Below are positions 49,363 to 60,379 of a DNA stretch of 64,000 nt, in pieces. Position 1 is the first letter of the stretch. Every line of letters starts with the position of its first letter. The stretch comes from Corylus avellana (lineage: Eukaryota; Streptophyta; Magnoliopsida; Fagales; Betulaceae). The translations under genes were made by a program, and so were the position numbers. The notes below the pieces were generated by a model. That model had not been told where the DNA came from. It worked only from the letters and a program-made list of their open reading frames with translations, and did no database searches. The stretch covers positions 6,760,329-6,824,328 of the forward strand of contig NC_081550.1 of the NCBI RefSeq assembly GCF_901000735.1, in the 5' to 3' direction.

Positions 49363-50460
49363 AAATTAAAATTTTTAAATTCAAAATTTGAAATTAATGA
49401 TGTTTCACTGTTCAAATGACACTATTTAAAAATTGTGTCTTTTGAACAGTAAAATGACATTAATTAATGATGTTTTCATAAATCCAAACGTCATTAAATG
49501 TGTATTTTTTTTTTTTTTTTGTATTTTCTTGAACACTACGTGCTTTTCTCCAATTATTTAAATGTCCTGTATTTCTTTTATGTAAACAGTGTGTTTTTTT
49601 TTTCCAAAAATCAAAAGACTCATTCGTCTTCCCATCTTCCTTCTTCTACCTTATGTCTGACCTAATATCCTAACACCTGAAACTATAGTGACAAAAAAAA
49701 AAAAAATCACGTCGGCGGTCAAGCGTGAATCCAGTCCTCTTGAAAGATATTTGCCCGTAAAGTTGATGTCCCCTCATGATCACTTGATGATTGTTTGAGG
49801 GTGGTTTTGAGAGGTTTGGGGGGAGGCACTTGACCCCTATCAACCCCCCTCCGCCCCTGAATGTACCCTTTATGAATGTTCAATGAGATGATGCTTATAA
49901 GTAGTGAACCTGTCCTTTAATATATGTATTAATACCTTACCTAAAAAACCATAATTAAAATCCAATATATACGATTAAAAAAAAAAAACCATAAAATTCG
50001 TAGTGTGTATATATATATTGGATTTTTTTTTTTTTAAAAAAAAAAGAAAAAGAAAAAGAAAATTTTGTTTATGTGATAATTGTTGGGGTTCAATCCTTAC
50101 AAAAGTGGTGGATTTGGTGCTCGGAAAAGTATACTATTTTTTATCTAATATATTATTATTTTTGAGAGTGGGTTTTAGATTTAAATTTTTCTACTCAATC
50201 TCTCTTTTTCTTTTTTCTTTTTTATTTATTTATTGTCTTTCATATCATATATTATCTCTTTCTAAAACTCTTCATACGTCCTGAAAATACTACAAATTCA
50301 CATAATCTAGCGAGCTAACAATTTATGAATTTCAAAGTAGCAAAAGAAAGTATACAAAAAAGATAATTATTTTTTATTATATGAGTATTTTCATTTTTCA
50401 ATTCTTTGTCTTTATTTCTCATGGTTTTGTTCTTCCATTTCCAATTTTTTGTTCAAATTT
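49363..50460. other. Intergenic DNA, nothing recognised
   Basis: AT-rich. Poly-T runs lie near 49506-49520 and 50024-50036. A short inverted arrangement AATGATGTTTCACTGTTCAAATGACA / TTTGAACAGTAAAATGACAT occurs near 49397-49470, split here as a description and not as a motif. No reading frame of interest. Confidence 0.5.
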
Positions 50461-50466
50461 ACATAT

Positions 50467-52202
50467 TCTTAAGAATATTACTTGTTATTTATTTCTTTAG
50501 GTATTATTAGTCTACTAGGTTTACCTTTTCTTATTCTATTAGGTTTACCTTTCCTTAATCTATTAGGTTACTTGCCTCTCTATAAATAGAGACCTCTGTA
50601 TTCATTATTATTAATAGTGAATATACAAGATGTAGCCCATATGTCTCTCTCCGCTTCCGCTCTCTTTTCTTTCTCTTTTATATTTTAGTATTTTATATTC
50701 TATATATATTTCAACATGGTATCAGAGCACAGGTTCTGAATCACCTTAAAATTTTTTCGCGTCTAAATATTTTTCCTCCGGTGCCGCCAGTGTTATCCAG
50801 CGAATCCTTCTCTCTGATCCTCACGGTTCTCTATCTTCTCCTCGAGGTTTTCAGCGTATCACTATACCACTTCAAAGCCCGAAAGACAACCGTTCCAGAG
50901 CCACCGCACACAGCATGGTATCAGAGCCACTTTTCTTCCTGTGCTTCCTCCGGTGACCTCCCTTTTCCGTTCGTCTACGCACCAGGCACTGCTTCACTGT
51001 ATGCCCTAGTGACATGTCAGCCCTACCGCTACGTCATCAGCCACTACAATGTCAACACATCAGCCACGTCAGCATCTTGACAGGGTTGACTTTTCCTTCG
51101 TTGCCAGTTGACTTTGACTTTGACCATTGAAAAAAGTTGACCAGGTGTTTACTACTCAATATTTCGTCCTGATTTCAAATGTTTTAGAGTTTTGCTTTTG
51201 GCATCTCTATATGGCAGAAAACAAGATTTTTCTCCAAATTTAGGCGTTTGTTTTATGCGGTTCAAGTTGGTTCATGCTTGTTCAATTCGGTTTCATAGCC
51301 TTTTCTTTGGCCCAGTTCAATCCGGTTCATTCTTCTTGCGGTAGGCACTCTCAGGTCAGACCAATCTTTCCTCAGGTCCATGGGTTTTCGGGCCAAAGAA
51401 GCCTCTTTCAACCGGCCCACTTATGCCTTGTCAAATGCCACAATCATCCTCTCCTAGGCCATTGATCCATTACTAGTGAGAATTTTTTGGGTCAGACCTT
51501 TCAACGGTCCAAGGGTTTCAGGCATGATTAGCCTCTTCAACCGGCCATTTTTCTCCTTACTTAGCTCAGCCGATCAAGCGAGACGGTCTACTAGTTAGAT
51601 GGGTCAGACTTTAGTTCAGCCGACAAGGCGAGACGGTCCAAGGGTTACGGGCCAAACAAGCCCCTTTTAACTGGCCTTGTTTTTCTCAGCCGACTAGGCA
51701 AGCTTCTTCATTACTAGTATATGGTTTTCAAGTCAAATTACCACCAAGTGAACCAAGCTCTAGCTTAAATGCATTGCTTAAATTCAGGCAGAATCCACCG
51801 GTCTCTAACAACTTTTATGGTGTTACTTCGGTAATTGTTTCGGCACAAGCAGCTTTTTTGGCGAATTCCTTTTTCTTGCCCTTTTCGTTTATCCAAACTC
51901 AAGTTTACACATTGAGTTTGAGGGGGGATGTTAAGAATATTACTTGTTATTTATTTCTTTAGGTATTATTAGTCTACTAGGTTTACCTTTTCTTATTATA
52001 TTAGGTTTACCTTTCCTTATTCTACTAGGTTTACCTTTTCTTAATCTATTAGGTTACTTGCCTCTCTATAAATAGAGGCCTCTTTATTCATTATTATTAA
52101 TAGTGAATATACAAGATGTAGCCCATATGTCTCTCTCCGCTTCCGCTCTCTTTTCTTTCTCTTTTATATTTTAGTATTTTATATTCTATATATATTTCAA
52201 CA
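50467..52202 (+). mobile_element. Non-autonomous copia-type LTR retrotransposon
   Basis: 5' LTR 50467-50716 and 3' LTR 51929-52202 (TGTTAAGAATATTACTTG ... TATATATTTCAACA). The 3' copy is longer because it has one more copy of a TCTACTAGGTTTACCTTTTC unit. The primer site TGGTATCAGAGC follows the 5' LTR (50717-50728), and a polypurine tract AGGGGGGA precedes the 3' LTR. Perfect target duplication CATAT (50462-50466 and 52203-52207). The 1.2-kb internal region has no gag or pol reading frame, so it moved with foreign enzymes. The LTRs are nearly identical otherwise, implying a fairly recent insertion. Confidence 0.92.
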
Positions 52203-52299
52203 CATATATTATATTTTATTTCTACTCTAATAGTAGTTTCTTTTACATATATATGCGAATTAAGCTACTCTATCTGTGGACATAGGTCATAGACCCAAC

Positions 52300-53110
52300 C
52301 ACGTAAAATATCTTATGTTATTCATTTTATTATTTCTGCATATGATTTTCATAGGTTTATGAATTTCTTCAAAATCAACACAACGATTTTGGTTAAAAAG
52401 TGAAAGCTCTTTGAAAATCTTAAAGGTAAAACTATTCCGAGGCAACCAAACCCAAGAAATTAATCGCTAAAGAAAACACAATTTATAGGCATAGTAAAAT
52501 TATAATACTTTGTAAAATGTTAAGGTGATCTTTACGCAGTCAATTAAGCTCCTTGCTTGTCACCTTGTCTCCTCGATAGGCTCCAGATCCTCATTGGCCA
52601 ATCTTCTATACATGAACTCCTGACCCTCCGGTATACTTCAAATGGTCGAAAGAAGTGTAATGGATGTGGTTGGAAACTAACAAACTTCAGGAGAGGGAAA
52701 ACAGAATGGCTTCTGATAAGATTCTTTTCCCTTACTTCCCCCACAAATTGAAATAATGTGTTCATGCACATAAAAGTAAATAGAATAATTTACATCCAGT
52801 AAGAACTGGTGGATTCCACATAAGGAAATTTCAAATCAAGATGATTATAATTTAATTATATATTTCTTCCATTCTATTACCATATTATGCCCACTAATGG
52901 ATCTGAGTGCATGAATATAGAATACTTCATATCGTTCAATGACTTGAAATTAAACATCAGCTAAAAAACTAAGGATCTAGTCGATCTCTGCATCCATTAT
53001 TCTTTATAATAAAAACATATGGAGCTCTCCTCATATCATACAGGAATGCGATCTAGTCGATCTCTGCATCCATTATTCTTTATAATACAAAACATGTGGA
53101 GCTCTCCCCA
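52300..53110. repeat. S28 array spacer, third copy, downstream of gene D
   Basis: Matches the 3' flanks of genes B and C: ACAACGATTTTGGTTAAAAA (compare about 26738 and 33100), TTCTATACATGAACTCC, TGGTGGATTCCACATAAGGAA. It contains the damaged third copy of the coding-like block (52525-52670). A 76-bp direct duplication lies at its right end (52974-53049 and 53050-53125). Confidence 0.8.
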
Positions 53111-53125
53111 TATCATACAGGAACG
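52974..53125. repeat. 76-bp tandem duplication across the stop codon of gene D
   Basis: Two copies of a unit beginning GATCTAGTCGATCTCTGCAT and ending CATATCATACAGGAA. The right copy includes the real stop codon (53113-53115) and the last codons of gene D exon 9. The left copy lies in the 3' flank. Genes B and C have a single copy. Confidence 0.85.
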
Positions 53126-56100
53126 TGCTGTTTGAGCTGTAGAAGATCAGCCTGGTACTTGGCAATCCATTTTTTAAGTATCTTGATCTCTTTATTTCTT
53201 TGCTTGACCAACCAATGCGGATCACTAGAAGAATTTGCCACGATTATGTCCAAGCAATGAGAGCCTGCAGAAATTGGGCATTTACTAAGCTTAACTCCTT
53301 GACAATCTTTCTTAAAAAAAAAAGAAAAAGAAAAAAGACCAACAGTTTGGCGCCGCCTGTAGGAAACATTTGTCTGTTTCTCATAATAGGTGTTTGCCCT
53401 TTTGCGGGATAGGAGATATAAGTTTTTCTTGCTTATTAATTGTGGCATTTACCAATTCATTTGGGCCTTCTTTCTTCCGGATCAGTGGTACTGAGGCCAC
53501 TTCATGAACTAAAAGGAGGCTATGCTATGTAATATGTAATGAAACTTTTATTTAAAGGAAGCTATGTTATGAATAAAGACATGAAAAGAATTAATTTCAA
53601 ACCTTGTGTTTGAAAGGTCTAAGTTTCTTTAGAAGCTAAGGTCTAGATTCCCTTATAACCTAATTTATCCCGTGAAATTCGAGAGTTATTTGCTGCCCTT
53701 CTCTCCAAGATGGACAAGCTAATTGCTTTTCAATCTCCACTACCCTCAAAACCACAAACACCACACGATTCATCACCCAACCAAATCACTATCGACCCAA
53801 AATCCACCGATCTCCATCAAAAAATCCAACCACCCCATGATACCCACATTGCTGCCAATCCCCAAATCCCACCCCTTCTAGTCATAGCCAAAACCCCCAA
53901 GATTTCATACCATCCCAGCCTACCACCATGCAATGTCACACAAACCACAAAACAACCAAATACCAATAACCTAAAGAAACCCAATCAGAAAATCCCCACA
54001 AGAACCACCGTGTCACCGCCTCACAATTCCCTAAAGCACCGGATCCAGTCTCCCAAATGCACCTCCGACCATCGCTCCGCACCTGTTGGCCATTTCTGCC
54101 TTCAATCCACAACCCATATTGCACCACGTTGGCATCCCAAGAACTCCTCTATGCACTGCGTCCCAGTGAGGCCAGCCCCTGGATTCCCCTTTTGTTACCA
54201 TGGTGCAATAGAGACGAAAAGAAATTGGAGGAGAACAAAACTGAAACGAAGATGTGCTTTTGTTTGGCAGATGAAGAAAAAAAAAAAAAGTCACATCTTT
54301 CTCACACAGCCATTGTGAAGACAAGAAGAAGAAGCGAGACGCTGTCGTTTCAAGAGTGAACAGGCCGTTTCAAATTTCCCTCAAGCAATGGACACGTCAG
54401 AGTTTGTCATTTAGTGTTCCACTTCTAGTGCTCACATTAAAGTGAAGCAAGGCAGTGCGTGCAGTGGTGCAAGTGGCAGCAATAGGTCCTAAAAGAAGCA
54501 CCATTTCAGCCAAAAAAAAAAAAAAAAAAAGAGTTTGGTTTTGGTGAAGACCATCAGTAGTTTATCCAAGAGCTTTCCAGAGTTTGTTCTCGACAACAAG
54601 TACAATTTTAAGAGGGGAGGAATGTGATGGGTCTTTTCATATTAGGCTAGCCATATTAGTTTATGTATTAGGTTTATATTATGTTAGCATAAGTCGGCTA
54701 ACCTTAGCCATATTAGGTTTATGATATTATTTCAATAAGAGCTGATGACTCAGCCCTATCTCTCTTATATAATATGTAATGAATCTTCTATTTAAAAGAG
54801 GCTATGCTATGAATAAAGCCATGAAAAGACTTAATCTAAAACTTTGTGTTTGAAAGGTCTAGGTTCCCTTAGAATCTAAGGTCTACGTTCCCTTAGAACC
54901 TAATTTATCCTGTTGCGAACTTAGGTCGGTAACATAGAGAAGCTACAATGAGGCTATGACTCCCTATTAGGAAATAAATGCTCCACTTCTTGAAGCCAGA
55001 TGAGAGACTTTTTCGTGAAAAAGGATTGTGGATTTTTATATTGTTTTTTGTTTCACAATGTCTTCATATTGTCATGTAAATTCATGACATAATCAAAAAA
55101 GTCTTGGAGCTTGTGTTGTGCTTGTGTAGGGATTCATCTAACACTATCCCACCAGAACCGATTAAGCAGAACTAGAGCTTCTACCAACCAGGCGAGCCTA
55201 AGGCACTCTCCCTTCGAAGATTAAGAATCCGAGAGCCAAAATTCTAAGTCTCATTAAAGAAAGAAATCCGGGCCCCCCCTTAGAATTCAAGGGATCTAAT
55301 CCGAGCTCCAGACCTGAACAAAGGAGAGAGCTAAGTGTCAAAGACCTGAGAACTCGGTCAATGGAAGATATGGCAGCTGCTCAATAGCTAAGACATAATT
55401 TCAAATGGAAAATCACTTTGAGAATGAAAAATTCTAAAGAGAAAACTCCAAATTTAGAAAGCAATAGAGTTGAAGGCACTTATTCTGATATTTATATTGC
55501 TATGTGCTTGTAGTACCTATGTTAATGCAGGATTTATATTCAAAGTTGTTGGAGGGTGAGATGACAATTGAAGCATCCCACTCATATTCGACTAAAGGAC
55601 ATTAGACAAGATAGTCACAAAATTTCGAGAGTAAAGACTCCGAGAAACAATTGCTCTAACAAGAAGGCAGGGAAACAACCTTGGGCAAAAACAAGGCAGG
55701 GAGATAGCCCTGGGCAAAAACAAGACATGGAGACAACCTTGGGCAAAAACAAGGCAAGAGACAACCTTAGGCAAAAAAAGACAAGGAGACAACCCTAGCC
55801 AAAAACAAGACAAGGAAACAACCCTGGGAAAAAACAAGGCGAAGAGACAACCCTAGGAAAAAATAAGACAAGAAGGAAACCCTAAAAAAAAAAAAAAAAC
55901 AAAGGGAGGAAACCCTAGATAAAAACAAGAAAGGGAGGAAACCCTAAATAAAAACAAGACAAGGAGGAAAACCTAGATATAAACAAGACAGAGAGGAAAC
56001 CCTAGATAAAAATAAGATAGGGAGAAAAACCTAGACAAAAACTAGACAGGAAGAAACCCTAGATAAAAACAACCGATGGGAGACAATCCAGCAGGAAACA

Positions 56101-58875
56101 ACATGGAGAGCACTCGGATTCGACTTACCAATGAGGGGTCGGTTTTCACCTTCGAAGTCAACTCTCACATTCAAGGCTGGTTTCATGAAGTTTGTCAATG
56201 CTCGGATTCGATTTATTAATAAAGGGTCGGTTTTCACCCTTGAATTCAATTATTAAGGAGGAGTTGGTTTTCACCCCCGGATTCAATTCTTAAGGAAGGG
56301 TTGGTTTTTACCCCCGGATTCAATTATTAAGGAGGGGTCAGTTTTAACCTCCGGATTCAATTATTGAAGAGAGGGTATGATTTTAACCTCTTGTATTGAA
56401 GATGGGGTATCGGTTTTTACTCTCAGGAATTGAAGAGAGGGTCTCGGTTTTTACCCTTGGGTCAAAGTGGGTTATTACTTGGTTTTGCAACCAAGTCTTT
56501 CTTTCTTTCTTATTATTATTTTTTTTTGGTAACAAACCGACATTCATTAAAGCAAAAAAAGGTTACAGGACAGACACATAAAGCTAAAAACAAGCTTAGA
56601 CATATTAACCCAATCCAGACGGACCACAAACTCCTCAAAGCAGGTGAAAGTGGAAGAACACATCTGCGAATGCAGCTCGAGAAAATCTTTACCGCAGTGC
56701 AATTTGATGGATTCAACCATTGGGAGTACGAATACCCCTATTAAACATCTAAACAGACTTCCTAAAAAGTCATGGAGATTTAGATGAAATGTAACAGTGA
56801 AAAAAAGGTTTCCAAAAAGAAACTAAAAAGAAAGGAAAAAAAGGTCCACTTCACATACGAAGCTTTTGAAGCCCAACCAGATCGGGTTAAGAACTAAACA
56901 ACAAAGCCATAGAAAAAACAACAAAACATAAATAAAGTACATAACAGAAAGCACGGAAAAAAAATCTAAAACCAAAAAACAACAGTAGCAACTGAAGCAG
57001 AGGAGGCTGGGTGATAGAGCTCCCGAAGGCGTGTGAGGGGCACGCGCCGGCGATGCTTTCTAGTGGGATGTCGTGGAACGCTAGAAAAGGCTAGTGACAG
57101 TATGGAGGGGTGGAGGAACACCACACGTGCTGCCAAAGGTGCAACATGTGTTGGCGTGTGTGAGCCACGCGCCCGAGAGTAAGATCCACTCTCGTGCTTG
57201 TGAGGGCCACGCATCGGCATGCGGTGGCCAGGTTGGTCGCGGCTAAAAGATGGGTGGCCCAGGATCTTGGTGGAGTGGCGTGTTTGTGGGTGAGACTTCC
57301 TGAAATTTACATATCTAGTTTTGAAAAAAATTAAATCCAAAAACTTCACAAAGTTTGTAGATCAAGCGCAGAATGCGACGGTGAGATGCTGAAACCGGCC
57401 AACTAGTGGTGACGATTGAGCTACTGGTGCTATTGGACAAAGATCAAACCTCCGAAAAGGCAGATAAAGCCTCTGAAAGGGCAGATAAGGCCTCCGAAGA
57501 GGCAGATAAGACCTCCAAAGAGGTAGCAACTAGAAGGGGAGGGGGAAATAAGAAGGGAGAAGAAGTGAAAAAAGGGTTGGGAGGAGGGCCTGGCCGGAGA
57601 TGTTTCCTAGAGGAGAGAGGTCAGAGAGTTTTCTTTGAGAGAGGGATATTTTTTTAGCATAGATACAGTTGCGTTTTTTACCCTTGAGTCTCACAGAGAA
57701 AGTTATTACTTGGTTTTTCAACCAAGTCTGGAAGGGAAGGTCGGATTTATCCCTCAGCCAAAGACGATAGTTGGGGGTATTTAAAGAAGAAATACCTCTT
57801 GGGAATCAAATCAGTATATTGAATTGTATCAATAATGCTTGAGTGACTCCAAGATGTGCTCCAAGGGAGACATGAGCCTTGGATGAGATCAAGCCTCGGA
57901 TCATCCCGGGACTTCGATTGAATTCCCATTATCCAAGTTCCTCTCAAGAGCAATATCAGCTCACCAAAAGAATAATGGGCTACAACTCCAGCATTTCTAG
58001 GGCATTTTGGAGTATAAGACTTAATCCTAGCCTATAAATAGACCCTTATACCAGGTATAAACCCTAGACTTAATTATTGTATACTGGTAGACTTTTCTCA
58101 AAGAAACTAATTTAGGCATCAAAGTGAGACCCGCTCGCATCCCACCGGCGAGTTCTCTTAATCAGTTGTTGTGTTGCAGGATTGTGAAGATTGAAGATCA
58201 AAGGCATCTTGAAGAACGCAAAGAACATGCCGTTCACATCAATCGGACACTGTTAGACCAAAAAATGCACCAACAGTTTCTTTGTCCATGTATTTGTGTA
58301 CTTCATTTGATATGATTTTATGTTCTTTAATCGTCCCTTCTTGGCAATTAATAAATTAACAAGCTTGCAGAGGTGAGTAATACCTTCAGCTGTAGTGACG
58401 GCTAAGAGGCTGTCTGATATGTCCTCCAAGACCCTATGATCAAAGATGGACATAAAATGACTAAGTATAGAGAGTAATTGTAAATTTGCACACTTCTAAT
58501 TATGAAAATGACTAACACTGAAAAAGTTTTGAGTTTATTTTGTTTACCCTCCACTACTGTAAGGATCTCTTAGCCCATTGGAGAATATGATGTTGCTAGC
58601 AAACCTATGGAGAATCAGTTTTATATCCTGCAATTTCACAATGTTAGAAAGCATCGACAGTTATTATCAACGTACGAGAGCAACATCAAACAATAGATTA
58701 AGAAGCTGGTGGTTATATATGCCTCTTAAGGAAGCTGTAGAGGAAAGTATTGCTAAGTGTGTACATCTTTAGGTTCAATGATGGAAGCAAAGGCACATTG
58801 CCAACTATAAGCCATTGATTTTGAGAAAATGGGAACTGGGAATGCTACTGGTGAAACTATGATCATTATCTTCCA

Positions 58876-58910
<35 letters not shown>

Positions 58911-60327
58911 TGGATTAATGTAACGGAAATAAGTCTCAAAAGATCTATCTATAACTTATCAAAATTAATTAATAGAAATAATTAACCTTGAAAGCTATAA
59001 GCAAAATTTTCTAAGTCAACTAACAGGGAGTTAAATGGAAAAGACTAGCCTAAATATCTACCAGAGTATAAGAAAAGCGAAACGTGGAAGAAAATACAGT
59101 GATCCAAGCTACAATGTATACAAACTTAATAGATCTCTAGGCATAATTACAATAAAATATTGCTAATAACGTCAACTATAAATATATAACAATCAGAAAA
59201 AGAACTCATCATCATCATCATATATATATATATACCTGACCACCGTAATAAGTTGTGACCCAGTGAGGCCGAGGCTCAACGCCATACAATTCCTTGCAGT
59301 AATCGTTGAATTCGGTTAGATTGAAGGGTGATGGAGGGAACATAGAGCCGTTTGTATCATGGCCAATGGGCATAACCATATCACTACATGACTGTACACA
59401 TCACACAACACAAGTCATTTAATTATAATCAATTCACACCCAATGCCACAACACTACTCATGTTTATACTTAGTTGAATAAATATTCTCCTTCCCTCTCT
59501 CAAGAGAAAAGAAAAGAAGAGGCCTCATTTAGCCGCTACAAAAACATCATGAAGGGCTTAAACATCCCATATTATCACCAAGCAGTTAAATATAAGATTA
59601 AGCTAATATTTTTATTTATTTTATTTTATTTTTTATTTAGGGTCAACAATGTCGACCCAAATTAAAATTCGATGCTATTGACCCTTTATCAGAATCGATA
59701 TTCAAAAATCGACGTTGATAATAGGTATGGTCATTATCATTAACATAGAAAATTAAGGTAGACGCTAATATGTTTTTATTTAACTTCAATATAACATCAG
59801 CAACGACATTTGAGTCAACGCTAATAGCAAAATTTCATCCATAATACCTTCCCACTTCAACTCATGTGTGAGCAAACAGGTATTTTTTTCTTCAAATTGA
59901 CTTTTTGAGTGTTAAACGCACTTTTAGACATTTAAACGCACACCTGAACAGGCTCTTATTCATGACCGACAATACAATATTATTGTTGTCAATGAGGTTA
60001 ATGTTATAGTTAAATGTATAATAACTGAGGAAGCTACCTGCCAGCTCCACCCATCACTTGTTTCACTTGGAGCAGTGAACTGATTCATATCATAGCATGA
60101 ATGGTTTTGTCTATAAGCAACAACACCCGCATATATTCTGCCAAGGGTATCTGTTCCAGCAGCTGCTCCATCAATGGCTCTGCACATATCACTCATTAGG
60201 TATCTTGGGGCCTCATAATTATATTGAGCTGCTGCAGTAATTATACTCTCCAAATAGTCCTTCAGATCAGAAGATTTATTTAATGGACTGCAAAGACACA
60301 AGGTTTAAGTTTATTAGAGTTTAGAGG

Positions 60328-60379
<52 letters not shown>

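Larger units (their letters stand above)
53339..58275 (+). mobile_element. Degenerate gypsy-type retroelement in intron 8 of gene D
   Basis: ACCAACA is followed by TTTGGCGCCGCCTGTAGG (53346-53363), the primer-site region typical of plant gypsy elements. The right end, GCACCAACA at 58275, directly abuts D's normal intron sequence (GTTTCTTTGTCCATG). So a 3' LTR ends at 58275, with a TATA (CTATAAATAGACCC, about 58033) and CCCACCGGCGAG near its end. The 5' LTR is almost wholly deleted, as is about 500 bp of host intron compared with B. The interior has tandem repeats, a small nested LTR element and a LINE-like tail, and no pol genes. Confidence 0.6.

Noticed and set aside
53113..53264. Exon 9-like sequence as a stray pseudo-exon or start of a fifth S28 gene
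   Set aside because: No other S28 exon lies to its left, and gene D lacks an exon 9 nearer by. Its reading phase fits D's exon 8 exactly, so it is D's last exon.
53710..54318. A 202-aa open frame ([10 protein letters not shown]...) that could be a host gene
   Set aside because: It lies between direct repeats of a small LTR-type element, has a biased Pro/Thr/Asn composition, no recognised domain and a long frame on the opposite strand. Kept only as part of the mobile element.
55568..55837. Open frames on both strands near 55.6-55.8 kb
   Set aside because: They are produced by a minisatellite whose units lack stops in several frames; the proteins are just the repeat.
55670..56060. Possible CRISPR-like array
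   Set aside because: The units are contiguous and degenerate with no unique spacers, and the sequence is plant nuclear DNA.
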